DNA from: Runella defluvii | GTDB taxonomy: Bacteria > Bacteroidota > Bacteroidia > Cytophagales > Spirosomataceae | Length of the DNA: 64,000 bases | Assembly: GCF_014195535.1 (NCBI RefSeq) | Contig: NZ_JACIBY010000001.1 | Span: 809,748 to 873,747 of the forward strand | Reading direction: 5' to 3' | Part shown: piece by piece, positions 7,097-15,644 of the stretch | How positions within the stretch are numbered: position 1 is the first letter of the stretch | Layout: every line of letters starts with the position of its first letter | Translations under genes and position numbers: made by a program | Notes under the pieces: model-generated | The model's database searches: none | Seen by the model: only the letters and a program-made list of their open reading frames with translations | What the model was told of the DNA's origin: nothing

Positions 7097-9574
7097 ATGA
7101 AAAAAATCTCCGTATTCGCCTTTTTTTGCCTAGTGTGCAATACACTACTTGCCCAAACGTCATGGATACGTATCAACCAATTGGGGTATTTGCCCAATTC
7201 CACCAAAGTAGCGGTGCTGGTCAGCAAAGAATGGCCCAGTGTTTCGTCGTTTGAGGTATGCGAAGCGCTCACAGACAAGGTCGTATGGTCGTCTAAATCG
7301 GTAAAAACCTTCGGGGCGTATGCGGCGTTTAAGTCAGGTTTTCGACTCAATTTCAGTACTTTAAAAAAAACAGGGGCGTATTATTTGCGCGCGGCGGGTG
7401 TACGCTCTCCCAATTTCCGAATTGCCAACGACGTTTATGACGGCACGGCCGATTTTGTGTTGAAATACATGCGCCAACAACGCCGCGGGTACAATCCATT
7501 TTTGAAAGACTCCTGCCACCGCCAAGACGGCTACATCATTTACCATCCCGATTCTACCAAAAATGGCACGTTTATCGATGCGTCGGGGGGCTGGCACGAT
7601 GCCTCGGATTATTTGCAATACGTGGCTACTTCGGCCAATGCCACGTACCAACTGCTGTTTGCCTACCAACAAAACCCGCAGTCTTTTGGCGATAAGCACG
7701 ATGCCGCAGGTCATCCCAAACCCAATGGCATTCCAGATGTGTTGGACGAAGCCAAATGGGGGCTAGATTGGTTGGTCAAAATGAATCCCGAAAAAGACGT
7801 GATGTACAACCAATTGGCCGACGACCGCGACCACGCAGGGATGCGTTTGCCCAACAAAGACGTCATTGTTTATAACCCCAATTGGGGACTAGGACGTCCT
7901 GTTTATCGCGTAACGGGGCAGCCACAAGGACTTTTTAAGTACAAAAATCGTACAACGGGAGTCGCTTCCACGGCAGGGAAATATGCGTCGGCTTTTGCGT
8001 TGGGAAGTCAGGTATTGGCCAATTATTACCCAACATTTGCAGAAAATTTGCTTCAAAAAGCCAAAGATGCGTATGAGTACGGCAAACGGTTTCCTGGGGT
8101 GTGCCAAACGGCGCCAGGTCGTGCTCCGTATTTTTACGAAGAAGACAATTACGTGGACGACATGGAATTGGCAGCAGCACAACTGGCACAAACGACCACG
8201 GCGGGTGCTACGTTGTGGAAAGAAGCGGCGGCGTTTGGACGAAAAGAGCCTAGTACGCCGTGGATGGGTGCCGATACTGCCAAACATTACCAGTGGTATC
8301 CGTTTGTGAATTTGGGCCATTACTGGCTTTCCAAACATAGCAATGTCACGCAAACGGAGTTTCGCCAGTTGATGAAATTGGGAATAGATAAAGTAAAAGC
8401 GCGCGGCGAAACCAATCCCTTTTTAAATGGAGTACCGTTTATTTGGTGTTCTAATAACCTGACCGTCGGGATTTTAACCCAACTCCACTTGTATCGAAAC
8501 CTTACCCAAGACCACCAATACGAAGAAGTAGAAGCTGCTATGCGCGATTGGCTATTTGGCTGCAATCCGTGGGGAACGAGCATGGTTTGTGGCTTGCCCG
8601 AGGGAGGAGATTGGCCCAATGACCCGCATTCGGCCTTTACGCATTTGTACAATTACCGCATTGACGGGGGGCTAATAGACGGGCCTATTTACGGAAGTAT
8701 TTTTGGGAAACTGATTGGGATAACCTTGTATAGTCCTGACGAATACGCTGATTTTCAGTCGAAATTGGTGGTGTATCACGACGATTATGGGGATTATTCG
8801 ACCAACGAACCGACCATGGACGGAACGGCAAGTTTGAGTTATATTTTGTCGGCGTACCAAAAGGAAGGTCAGTCGCAAACAAAAAAAGCCGTCAAAGAGC
8901 CACAGGGTGCGTGGATACGAATGGATACCACCCAAAAACAAGTGTATTTGACCTTTACGGGGCACGAATTTGGGGAAGGAAACTTGAGTGTACTAGATGC
9001 GTTAAAGCAACAAAACGTGAAAGCTTCCTTCTTCCTGACGGGCGACTTTCTACGAAATCCAGCCTTTCAACCCGCCATTCGCCGAATGATTCAGGAAGGG
9101 CATTATGTGGGAATGCACTCCGATAAGCATTTGTTGTATTGTGACTGGGGAAAACGCGATTCGCTGCTGGTGACCCAAGCCCAATTTGAAAAAGACCTGC
9201 GCGATAATTTTGCGGAATTGGCTAAATTGAGACTGCGTCCTGAGCAAACTTCCGTGTTTATGCCTCCCTATGAGTGGTACAATGCTGTTGTGGAGAACTG
9301 GACGCGTGATTTGGGTTTGACGATGGTAAACTTTACGCCAGGAACAGGAACAAACGCTGATTATACCTGGCCCGACTTACCCAATTACCGCAGCAGCGAG
9401 CAGCTCTACGACCGATTGATGAACGTTGAAAAGACGTCCTCTACTGATTTGAATGGGGCAATTGTACTGATTCATAGCGGGACAGACCCACGCCGTACCG
9501 ATAAATTTTATAATTATCTGTCCCAACTGCTCAAAGATCTGCAAGCCAAAGGGTATCGCTTTGGGAGGTTTTGA
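7097..9574 (+). CDS. Secreted GH9 glycosidase fused to a C-terminal NodB-like deacetylase domain
   Basis: The 825-residue protein has a signal peptide (1-20, ending LLAQ), an Ig-like cellulase N-terminal domain (about 22-110), and a GH9 barrel (about 115-590) with GGWHDASDY (about 162-170) holding the catalytic-base Asp pair and STNEPTMDG (about 568-576) holding the acid Glu. A NodB-fold domain follows (about 612-825). GH9 enzymes cut beta-1,4-glucans. In NodB the usual TFDDG metal/catalytic motif reads TFTGHEFGEG, while HSDKH and the MPPYEW segment are kept. The deacetylase half may therefore use another chemistry or only bind. The protein should be exported; no other carbohydrate genes adjoin it. 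Confidence 0.85.
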   Translation: MKKISVFAFFCLVCNTLLAQTSWIRINQLGYLPNSTKVAVLVSKEWPSVSSFEVCEALTDKVVWSSKSVKTFGAYAAFKSGFRLNFSTLKKTGAYYLRAAGVRSPNFRIANDVYDGTADFVLKYMRQQRRGYNPFLKDSCHRQDGYIIYHPDSTKNGTFIDASGGWHDASDYLQYVATSANATYQLLFAYQQNPQSFGDKHDAAGHPKPNGIPDVLDEAKWGLDWLVKMNPEKDVMYNQLADDRDHAGMRLPNKDVIVYNPNWGLGRPVYRVTGQPQGLFKYKNRTTGVASTAGKYASAFALGSQVLANYYPTFAENLLQKAKDAYEYGKRFPGVCQTAPGRAPYFYEEDNYVDDMELAAAQLAQTTTAGATLWKEAAAFGRKEPSTPWMGADTAKHYQWYPFVNLGHYWLSKHSNVTQTEFRQLMKLGIDKVKARGETNPFLNGVPFIWCSNNLTVGILTQLHLYRNLTQDHQYEEVEAAMRDWLFGCNPWGTSMVCGLPEGGDWPNDPHSAFTHLYNYRIDGGLIDGPIYGSIFGKLIGITLYSPDEYADFQSKLVVYHDDYGDYSTNEPTMDGTASLSYILSAYQKEGQSQTKKAVKEPQGAWIRMDTTQKQVYLTFTGHEFGEGNLSVLDALKQQNVKASFFLTGDFLRNPAFQPAIRRMIQEGHYVGMHSDKHLLYCDWGKRDSLLVTQAQFEKDLRDNFAELAKLRLRPEQTSVFMPPYEWYNAVVENWTRDLGLTMVNFTPGTGTNADYTWPDLPNYRSSEQLYDRLMNVEKTSSTDLNGAIVLIHSGTDPRRTDKFYNYLSQLLKDLQAKGYRFGRF

Positions 9575-9673
9575 TTAGGAGTGATTGTTTCTTGCCTAAC
9601 TATTACCTCACAATTACGTCGCTATTTTCGCCTAAACGGTCTTTTGTCATAGCCAGAACACCAATAATATCTT

Positions 9674-9681
9674 TATATTTG
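9674..9681 (+). promoter_or_regulatory. -7 promoter box (TATATTTG) upstream of the permease
   Basis: TATATTTG is a full TAnnTTTG match lying 35 nt before the ATG at 9717. Confidence 0.5.
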
Positions 9682-9716
9682 CCTCAACTCAAAAACCTAA
9701 CCTTCTCGTTTTCCAC

Positions 9717-11168
9717 ATGTCTGATTCTACTTCTGCGCGATTTAAACAGTCGCTAGGGTTGCTCGATGCAACCATGTTGGTCTCTGGTGCCATGATTGGC
9801 TCTGGTATTTTTATTGTAAGTGCTGATATGTCCCGAAACGTCGGTTCTACGGGCTGGCTTTTGTTGACGTGGCTCATTACAGGCTTGGTCACTGTGGCGG
9901 CGGCATTGAGCTACGGAGAGTTGGCAGGAATGATGCCCAAAGCGGGTGGACAGTACATTTATATCCAGCGGGCGTTTGGCCCCTTGTTGAGTTTCGTTTA
10001 TGGCTGGACGGTCTTTATGGTGATCCAAACGGGGACGATTGCGGCGGTGGCCGTGGCTTTTACAAAATTCTCTGCGGTGTTTTTTCCCATTCTCAATCCA
10101 GAAAATATCCTTGTTACCCTTGGCTCCATCAAGGTGTCGGTGGGGTCGCTGTATGCCATTGCAAGCATTATTTTGCTCACTTTTATTAATACCAAAGGGA
10201 TTCAGAGCGGAAAAATGATTCAGAATACCTTTACCATCGCCAAATTGGTGGCTTTGTTTGGGCTTATTGTGGTAGGACTTGGTTATGGTTTTAAAAGTGG
10301 AATGTTGTCCCAAAATCTTGAAAATGCGTGGGATGCTTCCAAGGCAACCAGCGAAGGGGGCATCACTGCCATCGGAGGCATGGCATTGGTGATGGCCTTG
10401 GGCGTGTCGATGATTGGTTCTTTGTTTTCGTCGGATGCGTGGAACAACGTGACCTTTATTGCGGGCGAAATCAAAGACCCTAAGCGTAATATTCCGCGTA
10501 GTTTGTTTTTAGGAACACTTATCGTAACCGTCATTTATTTGTTGGCCAACCTTGCTTACTTGAGCATTCTTCCGCTCAAAGGTACTCCCGACGGCGTCGA
10601 TGTACTGGCAAAAGGGATTCAGTTTGCCGACTACGACCGCGTGGCTACGGCTGCCATGTCGGTGATTTTTAGTGATTCGGCGGCGGGGATTATGGCGGCT
10701 TTGATTATGATTTCGACGTTTGGGTGCAACAATGGCCTTATTTTGGCGGGCGCACGTTTGTACTACGCCATGGCGCAAGACGGCCTTTTCTTGAAACAAG
10801 CTTCTACCCTCAACGAAAACGGCGTGCCTGCCAAAGCGCTTTGGTTGCAGTGTTTGTGGGCGAGTTTGTTGTGTCTTTCGGGCACGTACGGCGAACTTCT
10901 CAACTACTGCACCTTTGGTTCGTTGTTGTTTTATATGGTGACCATCGCGGGTATTTTTGTGCTTCGCCGCAAAGAACCCAATACTGAGCGCCCTTACAAA
11001 GCGGTTGGTTATCCGTTGGTGCCCATTTTGTACCTCGTTGTTACATTTGGTATTTGTTTGATTTTGTTGATTGATGACAAAACCCGTTTTGATACTGGCA
11101 TGGGGCTATTGATTGCAGCGATTGGCGTACCTGTGTATTATTTTACGACAAAAACCAGAAAGGCTTAA
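9717..11168 (+). CDS. APC-family amino acid permease
   Basis: The 483-residue protein has about twelve hydrophobic helices. Its first helix carries the unwound substrate/ion-site motif GAMIGSGIFI (about residues 24-33), and YGELAGMMPKAGGQYIYIQRAFGP follows in the style of the APC superfamily (LAT/YfnA-like). It probably imports or exchanges amino acids across the inner membrane; the substrate is not predictable. The UMF1-type transporter starts 7 nt later, so the two are likely one operon. Confidence 0.88.
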   Translation: MSDSTSARFKQSLGLLDATMLVSGAMIGSGIFIVSADMSRNVGSTGWLLLTWLITGLVTVAAALSYGELAGMMPKAGGQYIYIQRAFGPLLSFVYGWTVFMVIQTGTIAAVAVAFTKFSAVFFPILNPENILVTLGSIKVSVGSLYAIASIILLTFINTKGIQSGKMIQNTFTIAKLVALFGLIVVGLGYGFKSGMLSQNLENAWDASKATSEGGITAIGGMALVMALGVSMIGSLFSSDAWNNVTFIAGEIKDPKRNIPRSLFLGTLIVTVIYLLANLAYLSILPLKGTPDGVDVLAKGIQFADYDRVATAAMSVIFSDSAAGIMAALIMISTFGCNNGLILAGARLYYAMAQDGLFLKQASTLNENGVPAKALWLQCLWASLLCLSGTYGELLNYCTFGSLLFYMVTIAGIFVLRRKEPNTERPYKAVGYPLVPILYLVVTFGICLILLIDDKTRFDTGMGLLIAAIGVPVYYFTTKTRKA

Positions 11169-11175
11169 TCCAACT

Positions 11176-12483
11176 ATGGAAAAGAATAAACCCTCTATCC
11201 TGAACGCGTGGTGCATGTACGACTGGGCCAACTCTGTCCATGCACTGGTGATTGTATCGGCAATTTTTCCCATTTATTTTAGCAATACGGCCGTCAATGC
11301 GCAAGGGGGCCCTGATGTCGAGTTTTTGGGGTTGACCGTCAACAACTCGGCCTTGTTTTCGTTTGCAGTGTCGTTTGCGTTTTTGTTCATTGCGGTAGTC
11401 AATCCGATTCTAGGAGCGATTGCCGACTTTAGCGGACAGAAAAAGCGCTTCATGCAGTTTTTTGTGTATTTGGGAGCGTTGAGCTGTTTGGGGTTGTACT
11501 TCTTTGACCGTGAACACCTCACGATTGGGATTTTGGCGTTTACACTTTCGCTCATTGGCTGGTCGGGGAGTATAGTGTTTTATAACGCGTACTTGCCCGA
11601 AATCGCTACCGAAAACCGCTTCGACAAACTGTCGGCGCGGGGCTTTACGATGGGGTACGTTGGGAGTGTCTTGTTGTTGATTTTTAACTTGACTATGCTC
11701 ATCAAACCCGAATGGTACGGTGGAATTGACTCGGGAACAGCCTGCCGTATTTCGTTTGTGACGGTGGCGGTATGGTGGATTGGTTTTGCACAAATCCCTT
11801 TTTATTACTTGCCCAACGGAACTCCTTCCAACGAAGCACGTACGGGCGGGTGGATTTGGAACGGCTTTCGCGAGCTGAAAAAAGTGTTGGCCGAGCTCAA
11901 CCATTTGCCCATTACCAAGCGGTTTTTGGTATCATTTTTCTTCTATAACATGGGGGTTCAAACCGTGATGTACATCGGGACCCTGTTTGGAAGTAATGAA
12001 CTTCACTTGCCAGATAATGCACTGATTGTGACCATCTTGTTGTTGCAAATCTTGGCCATTGTTGGTGCTTACTTTGCGGCGGTTTTGTCGGGAAAATGGG
12101 GGAATACCAAAACCATTGCCTTGATTCTATTCATTTGGATTGGCGTGTGCGTGTCGGGCTACTTTGTCTATACTGAGCTGGAGTTTTACGGCTTGGCTGC
12201 CATGATTGGTTTTGTGATGGGAGGTGTTCAATCGCTTTCACGCTCTACGTACGCCAAACTTTTACCCGAAAATACGCCCGATACGGCTTCGTATTTTAGC
12301 TTTTACGACGCTTGCGACAAGTTTTCGACGTTTTTGGGAACAACCATCTTCGGAATTATCACCCAACTTTCGGGAATGCGGAACAGTCTTTTGTTTTTGG
12401 CGTTCATTTTTGTGCTTGGTCTGTTGATTTTACGTCGAATTCCTTCGCAAAAAATTTACCGAACTCCCTTGAGTGGTACATAA
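11176..12483 (+). CDS. UMF1-family MFS transporter
   Basis: The 435-residue protein has about twelve transmembrane segments. The N-terminal NAWCMYDWANS and the later GGVQSLSRSTYAKLLPE are characteristic of UMF1/Atg22-like major-facilitator proteins, whose bacterial substrates are largely unknown. The ATG at 11176 follows the permease stop by 7 nt; the longer reading frame from 11113 only overlaps the permease. A tRNA-Val promoter lies immediately downstream, with no terminator between. Confidence 0.85.
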   Translation: MEKNKPSILNAWCMYDWANSVHALVIVSAIFPIYFSNTAVNAQGGPDVEFLGLTVNNSALFSFAVSFAFLFIAVVNPILGAIADFSGQKKRFMQFFVYLGALSCLGLYFFDREHLTIGILAFTLSLIGWSGSIVFYNAYLPEIATENRFDKLSARGFTMGYVGSVLLLIFNLTMLIKPEWYGGIDSGTACRISFVTVAVWWIGFAQIPFYYLPNGTPSNEARTGGWIWNGFRELKKVLAELNHLPITKRFLVSFFFYNMGVQTVMYIGTLFGSNELHLPDNALIVTILLLQILAIVGAYFAAVLSGKWGNTKTIALILFIWIGVCVSGYFVYTELEFYGLAAMIGFVMGGVQSLSRSTYAKLLPENTPDTASYFSFYDACDKFSTFLGTTIFGIITQLSGMRNSLLFLAFIFVLGLLILRRIPSQKIYRTPLSGT

Positions 12484-12489
12484 AGTTAC

Positions 12490-12497
12490 TATATTTG
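12490..12497 (+). promoter_or_regulatory. -7 box (TATATTTG) of tRNA-Val
   Basis: A full TAnnTTTG match ends 15 nt before the mature tRNA 5' end, a spacing expected for a tRNA promoter. Confidence 0.6.
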
Positions 12498-12512
12498 TGG
12501 CCGAAACCTGCT

Positions 12513-12587
12513 AGGATCTTAGCTCAGTTGGTTCAGAGCGCTGCCTTGACAGGGCAGAGGTCATCGGTTCGAGCCCGTTAGGTCCTA
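12513..12587 (+). tRNA. tRNA-Val (GAC)
   Basis: The seven-pair acceptor stem (AGGATCT with AGGTCCT, one G:U), D-arm TAGCTCAGTTGG, anticodon stem CTGCC/GGCAG with loop TTGACAG (anticodon GAC at 12548-12550) and T-arm GGTTCGAGCC are all present. The discriminator is A. CCA is not encoded. Confidence 0.93.
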
Positions 12588-12591
12588 CTTC

Positions 12592-12636
12592 AAAACTGCA
12601 ATTAGCTTTTCATAGTTAGTTGCAGTTTTTGTTTTT
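12592..12636 (+). terminator. Terminator after tRNA-Val
   Basis: A ten-pair stem (AAAACTGCAA at 12592-12601 with TTGCAGTTTT at 12620-12629) is followed by TGTTTTT. Confidence 0.75.
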
Positions 12637-12659
12637 AATCCAATAAAACAGCAAGCACC

Positions 12660-13349
12660 ATGAAAATTTTAGCCCTAACCCTTCAGACCAACAACCTAAA
12701 AGCAACCGAGGAGTTTTATTCAACTACGTTGGGGTTGCAATTGGTTGAAAAAACCGAACGTTCGCTTTCGTACGCCGTTCATTTTTCTCGATTGACGTTT
12801 GAGCTGACTGAGACAGAAGTGTGCCCTACCTATCATTTTGCGTTCAATATTTCGTTAAACAAGATGCAAGAAGCGTTGACTTGGTTGTCAACGAGGGTAC
12901 AACTGATTCCCAACGAGGACCAAAAACAAATCGTTGATTTTAAGGATTGGAAAGCCCAAGCGATTTATTTCTACGATTCTAACCAAAATATTTTAGAGTT
13001 TATTGGGCGCGAAGGGTTACAAAATAACTCAGCAAAGGCGTTTGATACGGAGGGTATTTTGTGCCTCAATGAAGTGGGAATCGTAACGGAGGAGCCGTTG
13101 ACACTGGCCGAAGAAATTCTGGAAAAAACGGGGGTAGGTTATTTCGACAAAGGCCCCAAATGCTCTGATTTTGTGGCAATGGGCGACGATAACGGCTTAT
13201 TTGTCATTTCTACGGTGCACAGAAATTGGTACCCCACTTCACACCAAGCTCAAAAATACAACGTAGGCGTTGGCATTCGTGTTGGTGTCAACACCCCTTG
13301 TGATTATCAGCTTGAGTTTAATGATGGAAAGTTAGCGGTGTGCTTATGA
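12660..13349 (+). CDS. VOC (glyoxalase/bleomycin-resistance fold) family protein
   Basis: The 229-residue protein has two VOC-like halves. The first starts LALTLQTNNLKATEEFYSTT and ends with FYDSNQNILEFIGR; the second half is weaker. VOC proteins are metal-dependent lyases, epimerases, dioxygenases or binding proteins; nothing here fixes the substrate. It stands alone between the tRNA-Val terminator and the convergent umuC, whose 3' end is 12 nt away. Confidence 0.75.
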   Translation: MKILALTLQTNNLKATEEFYSTTLGLQLVEKTERSLSYAVHFSRLTFELTETEVCPTYHFAFNISLNKMQEALTWLSTRVQLIPNEDQKQIVDFKDWKAQAIYFYDSNQNILEFIGREGLQNNSAKAFDTEGILCLNEVGIVTEEPLTLAEEILEKTGVGYFDKGPKCSDFVAMGDDNGLFVISTVHRNWYPTSHQAQKYNVGVGIRVGVNTPCDYQLEFNDGKLAVCL

Positions 13350-13361
13350 TTTGTTCTTTTT

Positions 13362-14624
13362 TTACGCTTTGACCTCCAGCAGTTCTTGCCAACGAGTGGT
13401 ATAGCACCGCGATTTGCGCTCTTGACGCAAATGCCAGTTGCGGTCAAATCCCTGAACCGCTACCCGCACCGTATCGCGGCCCATACGGCGGTTGAGTTCG
13501 TCGAGTACCCGCATCGCTTGCGTATCTAATTGACGCTTACGTCCGTCAAAAAGGGAGATTTGTACTTGATTTTCGGGCACAATACCGCTGATCATTACCC
13601 CCGCTTTTTTATAGTGATAACCTTCCTTAAAAATGAGTTCAAGCCCTCTGAGGGCATAGCGAATAATTTCAAAACTACTACTGGTCGCAGTCGGCAAATG
13701 AAGGACTTTGGAGTTGAAATACTGAGGCTGATCGGGGCGGTTGGGGTTGGTATATAAGAATACGTGCAAGATGTGGGCGCAGCTTTGCTGTTTTCGTAGC
13801 TTGGCAGCGCAACGAGCCGCAAAAGTAGCCACGGCTTCTTCAATTGGTTTTCGTTCCGACAACGATTTGCCAAACGAGCGAGAAACACAAATGCCTTTTT
13901 TGGGTGCAGGCTCGGTGTCGAGCTGATAACAAATTTCACCTTGAAGTTCACGCAGCATACGTACTCCTACTACTTTCATTTTTTGACGTACCCATTCTTC
14001 GCTGGCATTGGCAAGTTGTAAGGCATTGATAATATGATGCTTTTGTAACATCTCACTGTAACGCCGCCCAATTCCCCAAACATCCTCGATGGGAGTCGCG
14101 AGTAAGGCTTTTTCGGCGTCGGTATCAGTATCAATCAAATAAACTCCTCGCTGTGGTTGGTGTTTTTTAGCGTAATGATTCGCGATTTTGGCCAGGGTTT
14201 TGGTAGGAGCAATTCCAATACTGACAGGGATACCTGTCCATTGCCGAACGGTCTGGCGGATGTGAAGTGCTAGTTCTTCCAAATTTTCGTAGGGCATATT
14301 GCGTAAATCGAGAAACGCTTCGTCAATCGAATACACCTCCATGCTAGGCACTAGCTCCGAGAGGGTCTTCATGACGCGGTCTGACATGTCGCCGTAGAGG
14401 GCATAATTGGACGAAAATACTTCGACCTGCTGTTTGTCGAACAGCTCCTGCATCAAAAATGCGGGGGCACCCATCTGTACCCCCAACGCTTTCGCTTCGT
14501 TGGAGCGGGCAATCACGCAGCCGTCGTTGTTGCTCAAAACGACCACGGGTTTTCCCTCTAGCTTTGCGTCAAAAACGCGTTCACAGCTTACGTAAAAATT
14601 ATTGCAATCAAGCAGGGCAAACAT
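13362..14624 (-). CDS. umuC: Y-family DNA polymerase V catalytic subunit UmuC
   Basis: UmuC performs error-prone synthesis across lesions. The 420-residue protein begins [17 protein letters not shown], with metal-binding Asp in LLDCNNF, and carries the second catalytic acidic pair in [10 protein letters not shown] (about 99-108). A helix-hairpin-helix region ([15 protein letters not shown]) and the little-finger domain follow. It starts 3 nt after the umuD stop, so both are made from one message. The C-terminus lacks an obvious beta-clamp peptide by eye. Confidence 0.92.
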   Translation of the reverse strand: MFALLDCNNFYVSCERVFDAKLEGKPVVVLSNNDGCVIARSNEAKALGVQMGAPAFLMQELFDKQQVEVFSSNYALYGDMSDRVMKTLSELVPSMEVYSIDEAFLDLRNMPYENLEELALHIRQTVRQWTGIPVSIGIAPTKTLAKIANHYAKKHQPQRGVYLIDTDTDAEKALLATPIEDVWGIGRRYSEMLQKHHIINALQLANASEEWVRQKMKVVGVRMLRELQGEICYQLDTEPAPKKGICVSRSFGKSLSERKPIEEAVATFAARCAAKLRKQQSCAHILHVFLYTNPNRPDQPQYFNSKVLHLPTATSSSFEIIRYALRGLELIFKEGYHYKKAGVMISGIVPENQVQISLFDGRKRQLDTQAMRVLDELNRRMGRDTVRVAVQGFDRNWHLRQERKSRCYTTRWQELLEVKA

Positions 14625-14627
14625 CCA

Positions 14628-15092
14628 TTATTTGGGTTGATTAATGATGAACGTCACTACGCCCCAAACGATAAACTCCATACTTTCGGTTACAAGAATA
14701 GGTTCGTAAGCAGCATGTTCGGGAATAAGCCACACTTTACCCTTATCGCGTCGAAAACGCTTTACCGTATATTCTCCATTGATGACCGCAATGACAATGT
14801 CGTTGTTTTTGACCACCCGCGAGCGATCCACGACCAACAACGAACCATCAACAATCGTTGCCCCTTCCATTGAATTCCCCTTTACACGAACGCAAAACGT
14901 GGCATGGGGTTTATCGACGAGGTATTTGAGTAAATCGAGCGATAACTCCACGTAATCGTCGGCGGGAGAAGGAAAACCTGCTTCGACACAGGAGTGGTAG
15001 AAAGGTAGGCTTACACTTTCAGTGGGTTCCAAAAATGCGTAAATCGTTAACCCATCGGGTTGTTCGGGCAAGGGGTAAAACAAACTCATCAA
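14628..15092 (-). CDS. umuD: UmuD-like LexA/S24 self-cleaving peptidase
   Basis: UmuD is cut on SOS induction to UmuD', which joins UmuC to form DNA polymerase V. The 154-residue protein has an Ala-Gly scissile pair (VEAGFPSPA, residues 38-39), the catalytic Ser in KGNSMEGA and the catalytic Lys in EYTVKRF. It lacks the LexA DNA-binding domain. It forms an operon with umuC. A LexA box could not be assigned, because the consensus in this group is uncertain. Confidence 0.92.
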   Translation of the reverse strand: MMSLFYPLPEQPDGLTIYAFLEPTESVSLPFYHSCVEAGFPSPADDYVELSLDLLKYLVDKPHATFCVRVKGNSMEGATIVDGSLLVVDRSRVVKNNDIVIAVINGEYTVKRFRRDKGKVWLIPEHAAYEPILVTESMEFIVWGVVTFIINQPK

Positions 15093-15197
15093 TGATGAAG
15101 GCTTAGAGATAAAGCCCTAATTAACCAATAAAAAAGACGTTTGTCAATATAAATCAACGATTTAGGCGATAATACTTTTTTTGGGTGTCCGTTACTG

Positions 15198-15626
15198 CTA
15201 CTCTCCCTTTTTCAAAAATGACACCGTGTAATACGTTACTACATTGACGTCTTTGCCCCGTACGGTGCCAGGCTTCCATTTCAACGGAATCTCATTTAGC
15301 AAACGCTGTGCTTCATTGTCGAAAGGAGCACCAATACCGCGCCAAACCATGGGTTTGAGCAGGTTTCCTTGGTCGTCAACCGTGAGTACTAACGTAACTT
15401 TTTCAACACCTTTGAGCGCTGCCGCCGCTTGGAGTTGTTGGTTGTGCTCGTAGAGCCATTGTTCAAATGCGGCTTTATCAACCGGCTCAGGTTTTGTACT
15501 TAGCTCTCTGTCATCTTCTTTATAAACCGCCCGAACTTGCCCATTGGCGGCCGATTGAGTGGGTGCACACGAGTAGAGCGTAACAGCAACCACGAAAAGA
15601 CTAAAAACGAACGCAGCTTTCATCAT
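15198..15626 (-). CDS. Lipoprotein with TonB C-terminal-like domain
   Basis: The 142-residue protein has a lipoprotein signal (hydrophobic run ending LYSC, Cys about residue 19). Its C-terminal domain (about 55-138, with VTLVLTVDDQGNL and EAQRLLNEIPLKWKPG) is of the TonB_C/energy-transducer type common in Bacteroidota. It has no transmembrane-Pro-rich TonB spanning region, so it may be a periplasmic or outer-membrane partner rather than a true TonB. Two adjacent start codons are possible. It follows the amidase gene by 18 nt on the same strand. Confidence 0.75.
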   Translation of the reverse strand: MMKAAFVFSLFVVAVTLYSCAPTQSAANGQVRAVYKEDDRELSTKPEPVDKAAFEQWLYEHNQQLQAAAALKGVEKVTLVLTVDDQGNLLKPMVWRGIGAPFDNEAQRLLNEIPLKWKPGTVRGKDVNVVTYYTVSFLKKGE

Positions 15627-15644
15627 TAGGGTTAAATTTTGTAA

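Noticed and set aside
15093-15197. LexA/SOS box upstream of umuD
   Set aside because: No convincing dyad could be singled out in the AT-rich leader, and the consensus for this group is not certain enough to claim one.
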